From: Spirochaetota bacterium
GTDB lineage: Bacteria > Spirochaetota > Leptospiria > Turneriellales > Turneriellaceae
Assembly (NCBI GenBank): GCA_018240245.1
Contig: JAFEGD010000076.1
Span: 1 to 40,082 of the forward strand
DNA: 40,082 bases
Direction of reading: 5' to 3'
Notes under the pieces: generated by a model
The model's input: the letters and a program-made list of their open reading frames with translations, nothing else
What the model was told of the DNA's origin: nothing
Database searches by the model: none
Made by a program: the position numbers and the translations under genes
Shown: positions 1 to 7,919 of the stretch, piece after piece
Layout of the letters: each line of letters starts with the position of its first letter
How positions within the stretch are numbered: position 1 is the first letter of the stretch

Positions 1-201
1 ACGGCGCGCTGCGAATGCGAAAAACTCGAAGCGCAAACTCCGCCTGGCGACACGCAGCGCTGCATCGAGCGCATGGCGTTAGCGCAACGCTATCTCAACA
101 TCAATTATGAGCTCGGCAAATTTAGTGACGCTGCGCGGCGCGAGGTCGAAGCGGCGGGCGATGCCGCGTATAAAGCATGCAGCGATGCCGCGAAGAAATA
201 A
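1..201 (+). CDS. C-terminal part of an unknown protein (cut by window edge)
   Basis: Frame 1 is open from the first base to a TAA at 199-201, giving the last 66 residues of a protein whose start lies outside the window. The visible part is helical and charged, rich in Ala, Glu, Arg and Lys, with four Cys (CEC near the window edge, RCIER and KACSD). It ends in AAKK. GCG/CGC codon use matches the native neighbours. No family is recognised. It runs in the same direction as the next gene, 43 nt downstream. Confidence 0.6.
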   Translation, partial: TARCECEKLEAQTPPGDTQRCIERMALAQRYLNINYELGKFSDAARREVEAAGDAAYKACSDAAKK

Positions 202-244
202 TCGCCCCACCGCACGCGCCTGCCGATAATCCATACGTAGACCC

Positions 245-1732
245 ATGCCCGCCGCGCTCCACACCGCAATTCATTTTGTCGCCGCATACCGTACCCTCTT
301 TATAGCGGGCGGCGTCGCCTTCGCATTATTACTCACTGCAATTTTGACGTTGATTATTGCCCTAAAAAAAACCAAGCGCAGCGGGGGGATTATCCCCGGC
401 GAGAAGCCTCAAGTAGAAGTAACACCGGCCCCCGTAACCGAACCGCAGGGTGAACCCAAAATCGCGCATGCGCGCCTCACCATCGGCGACGTCGCCAGCC
501 CGTGGACGCAGAGCGTCTACGAACGGCATTCGCCCGAAAAGAAAATCGATCTCTTGTTGCCTGCATTCGGTTTCGACGCCGAGGGTAATATCCATCGCGC
601 GCAAAACGCCGAGCTCGTGCGCGGCGAAGACATCGAGAGCGTCGTGCGCCGCACCGACACTGCCGCAGGTGTCGCCGTGAATGGCGCGTACGCGGCGTTG
701 CTCTTGTGGCACGCAGGCAATCCGCAATGGGCGCAGATGGCGCTCAAGGTCGCGAGCCACGCGCACATCGCGCCCGAGCAGAAAGAACTCGTGCGTTTTT
801 TGTTTCAAGACGTGATTGGCGTGCAAGTTAAGCCCGCACACGTACCGGGACTTACCCGCTGGGAGAACCGCGCGTTTCGTGCTGCCGTGCTCTTGCACGT
901 CGCGCCGCGCCTGACGACCGCGACGTGGGACGCCATCGAGCGCCTCACACCCGATTCGATTAAAGAGTACGCCGAACTCGAAGCGGCGCAGAAATTGCCG
1001 GTGCGTCTCATCTATCGCCGCGCGGCGGCAAGCGCCATTTTCACCGAAGGTCTTTATAAACTCAATCTCGCGACGCTCAAGACTTTCATGAGCGCACGGC
1101 GGTTTAACCGCATTAAGAGCGCCGGTCATACGGCGCGACTCGAAGCATGGCTATACGAGCAGCCTATATCCAACGAACGCGAGGCGCTCTTACAGATCGC
1201 GAACCCCGAAATTTTCGACCGCGAAGATTTTTCTGCCGAACGCGCCGAGGCGATTTTACACGCAATCGATATCGATAAGCAACGCGCGTGGCTTTTTGAA
1301 CACAAGGAGCAACCGCTCTTGGCGTTACGGCAACAGTATTTCAAATTTTTTTGTCTTTTCGAATATTATGGCGAAGCGGTGCGCTGTTTCGCAACGTTGG
1401 GCGTCTTTCGTCGCGATCGTGCGTTGCGGCTCTTCTATGCGCGTGCGCTTTTTGCGAGCGGCATGCCACACGAAGCGTGGGCCGAAGTCAGTTCTCTTCT
1501 CGCGCAATACCCCAACGATGCGGCAGTCTTAAACGAAGCGGGTATTTACGCGCACAAACTCGGTCGCCACGAAGAAGCCGCTGAAATTTTTGCGCGCGCG
1601 CGCACGCTTTACCCCGACGATGCGACGCTCGCATACAACGAAGCGGTCTTTACCGAAGAGTACAGCAAAGCGCAGGTCGAAGAAAAATGGTCGCGCGTGC
1701 AGAAGATGGTCGACCCGCCGGTTGTGGGTTAA
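245..1732 (+). CDS. Membrane-anchored TPR-repeat protein
   Basis: The protein has 495 residues. A hydrophobic helix at about residues 17-40 followed by KKTKR predicts an N-terminal anchor with the rest on one side of the membrane. A Pro/Glu-rich stretch follows. The long middle is alpha-helical and not assigned to a family. The last 100 residues contain at least two TPR-like helix pairs, for example around NEAGIYAHKLGRHEEAAEIF, with the typical Gly/Ala/Tyr spacing. TPRs usually mediate protein-protein contacts, so a scaffold role in the envelope is an inference. The stop overlaps by four bases the end of the convergent flavoprotein gene. The ATG at 245 is chosen because it directly precedes the membrane helix; no strong ribosome-binding site is visible. 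Confidence 0.8.
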   Translation: MPAALHTAIHFVAAYRTLFIAGGVAFALLLTAILTLIIALKKTKRSGGIIPGEKPQVEVTPAPVTEPQGEPKIAHARLTIGDVASPWTQSVYERHSPEKKIDLLLPAFGFDAEGNIHRAQNAELVRGEDIESVVRRTDTAAGVAVNGAYAALLLWHAGNPQWAQMALKVASHAHIAPEQKELVRFLFQDVIGVQVKPAHVPGLTRWENRAFRAAVLLHVAPRLTTATWDAIERLTPDSIKEYAELEAAQKLPVRLIYRRAAASAIFTEGLYKLNLATLKTFMSARRFNRIKSAGHTARLEAWLYEQPISNEREALLQIANPEIFDREDFSAERAEAILHAIDIDKQRAWLFEHKEQPLLALRQQYFKFFCLFEYYGEAVRCFATLGVFRRDRALRLFYARALFASGMPHEAWAEVSSLLAQYPNDAAVLNEAGIYAHKLGRHEEAAEIFARARTLYPDDATLAYNEAVFTEEYSKAQVEEKWSRVQKMVDPPVVG

Positions 1733-3327
1733 CTCCACCACACACCCGGGTTCATCAGTCCCTTTGGGTCGAGCGAATGCTTCAAATCGCGTATCGCTCT
1801 TATATGCACCTCGGGAAATTCTTTGTGCGCGAACGGTTTATGGTCGCGCCCCATCGCATGGTGGTGGCTGATCGTGCCACCCTCGCGCACGACGGCCTCG
1901 CTCACCGCGTTTTTAATCCGCCCCCAGTCTTCGATGAGGCGCCCCACACGCCCCGGCCCATAGAACGAAAAATAGAGACAGAGCCCGTCGCTGTACGCAT
2001 GCGTGACGCGACAACCGACGTGGCCTTTGCCGCAGACTTGCGCGACGGCGTCGTGTGTGATGGTTTTTATAGCGCGATAAAATGCGGCGGATTTATCCCA
2101 ACCAATCGCGGTTTCAAACGTATCGACGATCATGTTATACTGCAAGAGATGATCGCGCAGGTATGGCTGCCGAAAAAACATGCGCACCCATTCGCGTAAA
2201 AGCCGCGAGGCGTTCTCGTCGCGCACGCCGCCGCACTGTGTTGCGAGCCTTGACACAATGTCGAGCCGTGCATCGACAATCGGTAACGTCGATTCGTCGC
2301 CCAAAATCAAGAGCGCGCGGTTTGTAGGATTAACCCCGGCAAGGCGCGCGGTCTGCGCGTTCTCGTCTTCGTCGAGAATTCGCAGCTGTACGGGAAAAAC
2401 TTCTGACTGTGCGATGGCGCGCGCGGCGTCTAAAGCATGCATGAAAGAAGAAAAGCCGAACGCGCGAAAGCCACGGTATTCGGGTAACGGGTACACCCTG
2501 AGGCGCGCTTCGGTGATAAAGCCGAGCATACCTTCGCTGCCCGCCCAGTACGACCTCGGGTCGATTGCCACGCTCGTTGCGGGTAATGGCCGCGTCGCAA
2601 ATTCTTTGCCATCGACTAAAATGCCTGCGACGGACACAACACGGTCTTCGATTTTTTGATGCACCGTGCTGTTGTGGCCGGCGCCGCGTGTCGCAATCCA
2701 TCCGCCTAAAGTGCTGTGGTGAAACGACTGTGGCGAATAGCGCGTGTGCATCTTGTGCGCCTTCAGTGCGGCGTCGAGATCGGGGCCCAAGATGCCCGCA
2801 TCGGCGTGCACGACGAGTTCGTTGCGGCTCACCGCATGCACCCGGTTCATGCTTTGCATGTCGACCGTGATAGTCGCCGGGTACGCATCGACGCCTTCGG
2901 GGTTCACGCCGCCGACAACGCTCGAGCCACCGCCAAACGGGATAATCGCATAGTTATGCCGCGCTGCCCATTCGAGCGCGCTCAAGAGTTCGTCTCGGCT
3001 TGTGGGCGTCGCGACGGCATCGGGGGCGGCTAAGGGGCTCGCCTCGCGCAATTTCGCGAGGTCGCGAAAACTGCGCCCGACCGCGTGCAGCAACCGTTCG
3101 TGGTGAGACGCAGAGACAAAATTGGCAAGCGCCGCCGGAATTTCTGCACGCGCAGGCGTGAGCGTAATTGAATCGGCGGATAGTGGTGCCGCTTTTTGCG
3201 CGCTGCTCGCTGAAAAGAGGCTGCCGAAATTTGCCTCGACCGCAGCGACCTCTTTTGCGGTAATCGCCTCTTCGACATAGCCCCAACCAACGGCGTTGCG
3301 GGTTTTCGGGGAGTTGCGTTTTTTCAT
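1729..3327 (-). CDS. FAD-linked oxidase, alkyl-DHAP synthase (AGPS)-like, paralogue 1
   Basis: This 532-residue protein is of the VAO/AGPS type. An N-terminal GWGYVEEAI segment resembles the AGPS entry motif. The FAD-binding PP-loop is near residues 128-140 (PFGGGSSVVGGV), followed by DAGILGPDL and PQSFHHSTLGGWIATRGAG at about 195-215. The triple His SHHHAMGRD at about 486-492 and the DPKGLMNPG end correspond to the AGPS active-site His block and C-terminus. AGPS exchanges the acyl chain of acyl-DHAP for a fatty alcohol, the first ether-lipid step. The residues around PQSFHHST differ more from the family than those of the second copy at 35610, so another substrate is possible. It is divergent from the iron alcohol dehydrogenase, with 109 nt between them. 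Confidence 0.82.
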   Translation of the reverse strand: MKKRNSPKTRNAVGWGYVEEAITAKEVAAVEANFGSLFSASSAQKAAPLSADSITLTPARAEIPAALANFVSASHHERLLHAVGRSFRDLAKLREASPLAAPDAVATPTSRDELLSALEWAARHNYAIIPFGGGSSVVGGVNPEGVDAYPATITVDMQSMNRVHAVSRNELVVHADAGILGPDLDAALKAHKMHTRYSPQSFHHSTLGGWIATRGAGHNSTVHQKIEDRVVSVAGILVDGKEFATRPLPATSVAIDPRSYWAGSEGMLGFITEARLRVYPLPEYRGFRAFGFSSFMHALDAARAIAQSEVFPVQLRILDEDENAQTARLAGVNPTNRALLILGDESTLPIVDARLDIVSRLATQCGGVRDENASRLLREWVRMFFRQPYLRDHLLQYNMIVDTFETAIGWDKSAAFYRAIKTITHDAVAQVCGKGHVGCRVTHAYSDGLCLYFSFYGPGRVGRLIEDWGRIKNAVSEAVVREGGTISHHHAMGRDHKPFAHKEFPEVHIRAIRDLKHSLDPKGLMNPGVWWS

Positions 3328-3373
3328 GGTTGAGAACGTGTCTTAGAAACAGACATGCGCGGCAAGCTGCGTT

Positions 3374-3403
3374 TTTCCATAGCTGGGGTGATTCCCTAAT
3401 CAC
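3374..3403. repeat. Dispersed motif TTTCCATAGCTRGGGTGAYT, copy 1
   Basis: The 20 bases at 3374-3393 match 18 of 20 bases at 31797-31816. This copy runs into a small perfect hairpin (GTGATT-ccct-AATCAC, 3388-3403). It lies in the divergent intergenic region between the AGPS-like and alcohol dehydrogenase genes. It could be a repeat or a shared regulatory site. Confidence 0.6.
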
Positions 3404-3436
3404 TTGACATAGCCACCACGCGCGGCGCTCTACGTC

Positions 3437-4585
3437 ATGACTCCGCTCGATTTTCAAACCACGCGCCGCATCATCTGCGAACCGGGGGCGATTCAACGGC
3501 TGCCCAGTCTGGCGCGCGAGCTCGGTGTGACACGCGCGCTCATCGTCACCGATCGCGGTATCTTCACGTCGGCGCCATTCGCGCGCTGCCAAGATGCGTT
3601 GAAGGCGGGCGAGATCGATTTTGCCGTCGAGCATAGCGTCGTCGCCGACCCGCCCGAGGCGATTGTGCTCGAAGCGGTCACGAAAGCGCGCGCGCTCAAA
3701 ATCGACGGCGTGATTGGTTTTGGCGGTGGCAGTTCGATGGATGTCGCGAAGGTAATCGCGACGCTCGTGCCATCGACGCAGAAGATCGAACATATTTACG
3801 GCATCGGCAATGTTGCAACGAAACGACTGCCGCTCATTCAAGTGCCGACGACCGCCGGTACTGGTTCTGAGGTGACTCCCATTGCGATTATCACGACGGG
3901 TAAGACGACAAAAACGGGTATCGTCTCGCCCGAGCTCTTACCCGACGTTGCGCTCCTCGACGCCGAACTCACGCTCGGTCTGCCCCCCGCGACAACCGCC
4001 GCAACCGGCATCGACGCGATGGTGCATGCGATCGAGGCCTACACGAGCAAGCTCAAGAAAAATAGTTACTCCGATTTGCTCGCGCGCGAGGCATTGCAGC
4101 TACTCTCGGCGAATCTCGTACGCGCGGTGAAGCACGGCGACGATCTCACGGCGCGCGAAGCGATGCTCTACGGTGCGATGCTTGCGGGCCAAGCGTTCGC
4201 GAACGCCCCCGTCGCAGCGGTGCATGCGCTCGCGTACCCTTTGGGCGGGCACTACCACATCTCGCACGGGCTTTCGAATTCGTTAATGCTCCCGCACGTG
4301 TTGCGGTTCAATATGTCCGAAGCCGAATCTCTTTATAAAGAATTATGTGGATGTCTCGCGGCGGCGAAGACTCTCACCGCATCGGGCGATAACTTCGTGG
4401 CTGTACTCGTGGGTCTCATCGCAGAGACGGGCATACCGAAGACACTCGCCGAAGTCAATGTACCGCAAGTCGATTTGTCGATGCTCGCGCGCGATGCCAT
4501 GTTGCAGCAGCGCCTGCTGGTGAATAACCCGCGCGCAGTAAGCGAAGCCGACGCGCTACGCCTTTACGAAGCTGCATATTCTTAA
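3437..4585 (+). CDS. Iron-containing alcohol dehydrogenase (PF00465)
   Basis: The 382-residue protein matches the usual length of group III alcohol dehydrogenases. The NAD(P)-binding loop GGGSSMDVAK is at about residues 96-105 and TTAGTGSEVT at about 138-147. The metal ligands are visible: Asp and His in GIDAMVHAIEAYTS (from about 191) and two His in HALAYPLGGHYHISHG (from about 262). It should interconvert an alcohol and an aldehyde or ketone; the substrate cannot be read from the sequence. Divergence from an AGPS-like gene suggests a fatty alcohol or glycerol-type substrate, which is inference. A perfect hairpin overlaps its stop codon. Confidence 0.92.
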   Translation: MTPLDFQTTRRIICEPGAIQRLPSLARELGVTRALIVTDRGIFTSAPFARCQDALKAGEIDFAVEHSVVADPPEAIVLEAVTKARALKIDGVIGFGGGSSMDVAKVIATLVPSTQKIEHIYGIGNVATKRLPLIQVPTTAGTGSEVTPIAIITTGKTTKTGIVSPELLPDVALLDAELTLGLPPATTAATGIDAMVHAIEAYTSKLKKNSYSDLLAREALQLLSANLVRAVKHGDDLTAREAMLYGAMLAGQAFANAPVAAVHALAYPLGGHYHISHGLSNSLMLPHVLRFNMSEAESLYKELCGCLAAAKTLTASGDNFVAVLVGLIAETGIPKTLAEVNVPQVDLSMLARDAMLQQRLLVNNPRAVSEADALRLYEAAYS

Positions 4586-4616
4586 TTTAGCAAACGCTGT
4601 GCGTTTGCTAAATTAA
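4582..4616. terminator. Bidirectional terminator hairpin
   Basis: A perfect 16-bp stem (TTAATTTAGCAAACGC and its complement) with a TGT loop lies between two convergent genes and includes the TAA of the alcohol dehydrogenase. The A/T-rich outer stem gives a U-rich 3' side in both directions, as in bidirectional intrinsic terminators. Confidence 0.85.
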
Positions 4617-4620
4617 ATTC

Positions 4621-7227
4621 TTATGGTGTGTAGACGCTCCAAACGTTACTACCGGTACCCGTGAGCACAATCGTACTACCCCGATAACGGCCGCCCGCCG
4701 CCGGAAAAGCCACCGAACCGCCACCGACCTGATAACCGGGCGACGGCGTGCTGCTGACGGGCGTATTCACGGTGAAGGTTCCCGTCGCCCCCGCACTTGG
4801 ATCGTAAAGGCACGTCGTCGTAGAACTACCGCCGACAATTAAAAGCATTTGACCGGCATTCGGCCCGCTCAAGATTTTTGCGAGCTGCGCACCCGTCGAC
4901 GGTGCGCAAGCACCCAAAGCCGGGCCGACAGAAACGGTATTTGTTTGAGCGTCGATGATACTCGAAGTGGCGAGTGGGCTACCGTGCATAATCAGCACTT
5001 GCCCCGTGTTCGGCCCGCTCGGAATAACAAAACCTTTGATTGTCGCACTCGTCGCCGCCGGTAACGTTAACGTACCGGGAAAAGTTACCGTCGAATGGTC
5101 GAACCAAGCGAGCGTGCTACCCGAACAGTAGACTAGTTCTCTGTAGTATCCGGTTGAAGGCTGCTGATAGCGTAGATGCATTGCGGTAACGTTGGGCATG
5201 CATGGTATTGCGAGCGGAGTCATGGGGTTCGTCGATTGATCCCATAACGAAGCTGTCGGGCCACCCGCACCGGGAATCACGACAATGCGCGTGTCGTTCA
5301 CGACTTGTAAAACGGCAAAAGCCGATGCTCCTGCAGCCAGCGCGGGAAACGCCGGCAGTGCCGGAGTAAGGCTCGCATAATCAGAAAAATTGCCGCTGGC
5401 CGGGTCATAGGCGTTAATTGCACCGCCGACAAGATTCAATTCAAGATTTTTACCCGAGTGCGGGCCGGCGGTCAGGCGAATGTCAAAGCCGATATTCGTC
5501 GCATTCACGGTTAATTGCGGCCCGCGCTGTATTTGAAAAGTCAGGGGGTTAAAGAGCGCGGTTTCTTGCGACGATGCGCCACCGATAATCATCGTCTTGC
5601 CCGAATGTACACCGTGCGAAATATGAAAATAATGTGCTCCGCTTTGTGGAATATTTGTCGGCAAGCGACTGCCGCTAAACGTTAAATTACGCGGATTGAA
5701 TACCGATGTCGAAGCTGTGCTACCGCCGTTCGCGATAAAGAAAGAACCGCTACTCGACGCTCCCATAAAAATTTGTGTCGAACCGGCATCGATGGGGCCG
5801 GTGCTCGGCGGTATCGCACTGACTGCGGGAAAGTTGCCAGCTACTGGGTCATACTGCGTTGTGTTGCTGCTCCCACCGAATAATAGAACCGGTGCATCGT
5901 ATGTCGAAGTGCCTGTTTGGCGGAGCAATAATGCCCCCGCTACTGGTCCCGAAGACACGAAAGGTCCGCTGAGACTCAAACCGGCGCAACTGGTCGCACT
6001 AGCGATATTTGCATTTAGCGAGCCGCCACCTTGAAGAGTAATAATTTTACCCGCTTGCGCGCCAGTCAACGCCTCGAAGCTCAACATGCCGGCACCGAGT
6101 GCTCCCGAGAGCGACCAGCAGTTCGAGAAAGCGGGGTTTGGCCCCATTTCATTGAGAAGTGCAGTGGCCGGAAGACCACCGCCTAAAAAGACTATGGCCT
6201 GACCTGTCATGGGGCCTGCGGCAACTACACGTTGAAAATACGCACCCGAATTTACCGGATTGGGTAGAGGCGACGTTCCCGAAATGTTAGCGATTGTTCC
6301 AGTGCTCACCTTATACTGCATCGAATTCGTTGTCAACCCGCCGGCAACGAGCAAAGTGTCTCCCGCCGACGGGCCACTCGTGAGCAGTATCGGTAAACCA
6401 CCGGGTCCCGACGGTAACGGCAACGGCGGTGGGAGAAGGTTAGTAAAGGCGTTCGCTGCGGGATCATAAACACAAGTCGCGGTTGAACCACCGCCCTTAA
6501 CGAGAAACTGCTTACCCGCTAAAGGTCCGCTCGCGATATAGAAATCGTATGCGCCGTCGCCCGGCGTAAAACACGGCGCTAGCGAAGGGCCGACGCTTGA
6601 CGTCACCGCAACGGGATCGATGAGCGTTGTCGTCGCCGAACTCGACGAGTATGCGATGAATTTACCCGTATTGGTGCCGCTTTGAATCGGAAAAATATGC
6701 GTCGTGGTGCCGGTGTTTTCCATGAGCGGGGTCGAGTAGCTAAAAAAACAATTCGAGCCACAGATCGAGCCGAGCATAAAGCCATTGGGTGAAGTATACG
6801 GTTGAGCGGGCAATCCCACTGCGCTCTCTACGTCGGATGTAATCTGAATAAAGAGCTGGATCGTTTTGGGTAAATAGGTCGGCGTAAAAATAATGGTGGG
6901 GTTCTGCGAAGTATCGAGAGTGCCGCCGATGCAGTCGTCGAAGCCGTCGTAACTAATTTGAAACGAGCCGGTGCACGGGCCGAATGCAGACTGCGCGCTG
7001 ATCGTTGTCGGGTCGATGGGTGTCGAAAAGACCACCGCAACGGTTGTCTGCGTATAGGGAGCGACCGAATTATCGGCGGGGTCGGTCGAAATTACTACCG
7101 GCACCGGGGTGTACTTTTCATTATATACCGTTTGAATACGGTGTGCTTCGTCGACGAGCGAATTGCACGAAAGTACGGTGCTCAATGCGCTACAAAAGAT
7201 GGAGCCGACTAACGATTTATGGTGCAT
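4621..7227 (-). CDS. Large lipoprotein: SbsA/Big_5 Ig-like domain plus degenerate propeller-like repeats
   Basis: The product has 868 residues. A signal peptide ends in the lipobox VLSC (Cys at about residue 21), so it should be a lipoprotein. Residues about 43-140 resemble the bacterial Ig-like Big_5/SbsA domain (STDPADNSVAPYTQTTVAVV...). The rest is a long series of imperfect units of about 45-60 residues containing GPxxGxxLLxxGG and often an xYDP or FNP turn. Examples are SGPSAGDTLLVAGG, AGPMTGQAIVFLGG and SGPNAGQMLLIVGG. This resembles kelch-type beta-propeller blades but is not a standard kelch motif. It is rich in Ser, Thr, Gly and Pro and poor in charge, typical of exported beta proteins. 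A role in surface binding is inference. It is divergent from the 7336 operon. Confidence 0.82.
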   Translation of the reverse strand: MHHKSLVGSIFCSALSTVLSCNSLVDEAHRIQTVYNEKYTPVPVVISTDPADNSVAPYTQTTVAVVFSTPIDPTTISAQSAFGPCTGSFQISYDGFDDCIGGTLDTSQNPTIIFTPTYLPKTIQLFIQITSDVESAVGLPAQPYTSPNGFMLGSICGSNCFFSYSTPLMENTGTTTHIFPIQSGTNTGKFIAYSSSSATTTLIDPVAVTSSVGPSLAPCFTPGDGAYDFYIASGPLAGKQFLVKGGGSTATCVYDPAANAFTNLLPPPLPLPSGPGGLPILLTSGPSAGDTLLVAGGLTTNSMQYKVSTGTIANISGTSPLPNPVNSGAYFQRVVAAGPMTGQAIVFLGGGLPATALLNEMGPNPAFSNCWSLSGALGAGMLSFEALTGAQAGKIITLQGGGSLNANIASATSCAGLSLSGPFVSSGPVAGALLLRQTGTSTYDAPVLLFGGSSNTTQYDPVAGNFPAVSAIPPSTGPIDAGSTQIFMGASSSGSFFIANGGSTASTSVFNPRNLTFSGSRLPTNIPQSGAHYFHISHGVHSGKTMIIGGASSQETALFNPLTFQIQRGPQLTVNATNIGFDIRLTAGPHSGKNLELNLVGGAINAYDPASGNFSDYASLTPALPAFPALAAGASAFAVLQVVNDTRIVVIPGAGGPTASLWDQSTNPMTPLAIPCMPNVTAMHLRYQQPSTGYYRELVYCSGSTLAWFDHSTVTFPGTLTLPAATSATIKGFVIPSGPNTGQVLIMHGSPLATSSIIDAQTNTVSVGPALGACAPSTGAQLAKILSGPNAGQMLLIVGGSSTTTCLYDPSAGATGTFTVNTPVSSTPSPGYQVGGGSVAFPAAGGRYRGSTIVLTGTGSNVWSVYTP

Positions 7228-7286
7228 ATGCTTGATAACTACCTGTATAAAATAGACGAAGCGTTTACTTCAACGATGTCAACAAG

Positions 7287-7317
7287 TTTACAATTTTTTG
7301 ACTTTACGGTATATAAT
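7287..7317 (+). promoter_or_regulatory. Candidate sigma70-type promoter for the 7336 operon
   Basis: A perfect TATAAT lies at 7312-7317, 19 nt after TTTACA at 7287-7292. The spacer is slightly long. Transcription would begin about 12 nt before the ATG at 7336, leaving almost no leader, and no Shine-Dalgarno is visible there. Confidence 0.4.
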
Positions 7318-7335
7318 AACCGACAATAAAACTCT

Positions 7336-7914
7336 ATGAAGAAATTTTTGACCATCGCCTGTGCCATCGTCGTGTTGTCGGGCTGTCGTTCGGCACAAAG
7401 TGCTTACGTAATCAAAGAGTCGATTCCTAAAAATTCGAACGTCGCAATTCTGATCGAAGGCGAAAACGATCTCAAGAACGCAGTGTTCATGCAATTCATG
7501 AACGCGGGTTATAGCGTCAAAGCGTTCAATGCAAGCGACTTCTATTCGACCGACGACGTGCTCGACGTGAAAGCGATTAAGAAGACGGCGTTCGTCGCCA
7601 ATCTTTTTCACCCGCGCAATTCGCAGCGGCAGGTCGCCGTCGCCGACAAAGTTTTCGAAAACATTTATAAACTCCACATTTTCAACTTTGAGAATCTCAA
7701 GGTCGAAATGTTACAATCGCTCAAAACAAAACTCAACGTGCGCTATATGGTGCTGTTGTCGCTCTCGCGTTGGGATCAAGGCTATTCGTGGGCGCGCGCG
7801 ATCAAGCTCGACAATATGGATCTCGTCTTTGTGCAAAATTATAAAGCGACGCGCAAAGACGATCTCAAGAGCGTTGTCGCGCAGATGATCGACATCATGC
7901 AAAAAGGGAAGTAG
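7336..7914 (+). CDS. Lipoprotein, single-domain paralogue of the middle domain of the next gene
   Basis: The product has 192 residues. The signal peptide MKKFLTIACAIVVLSGC has a good lipobox, with the Cys at residue 17. The mature part starts with a NVAILIEG strand and MQFMNAGYSVKAFNASDF and ends with helix-strand elements (RYMVLLSLS, DLVFVQNY). These align by eye with residues about 195-360 of the following gene (ALIAPLDA, YMKLINEKFQVRALSGNDL, DYLLVLRP, MVWFQDTF). The fold suggests the CsgG/LpoB-like secreted alpha/beta group. It is followed after 5 nt by the 7920 gene, so they form an operon. Its function is unknown. Confidence 0.8.
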   Translation: MKKFLTIACAIVVLSGCRSAQSAYVIKESIPKNSNVAILIEGENDLKNAVFMQFMNAGYSVKAFNASDFYSTDDVLDVKAIKKTAFVANLFHPRNSQRQVAVADKVFENIYKLHIFNFENLKVEMLQSLKTKLNVRYMVLLSLSRWDQGYSWARAIKLDNMDLVFVQNYKATRKDDLKSVVAQMIDIMQKGK

Positions 7915-7919
7915 CGGTT

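Noticed and set aside
362-1129. Long minus-strand open frame opposite the TPR gene
   Set aside because: It mirrors the CGCG-rich codons of the real gene, has Arg/His-rich sequence with no motif, and no ribosome-binding site.
3404-3436. TTGACA at 3404 as a -35 box for the alcohol dehydrogenase gene
   Set aside because: No -10-like hexamer lies 16-18 nt downstream before the ATG; the only T-rich start (TACGTC) is 21 nt away.
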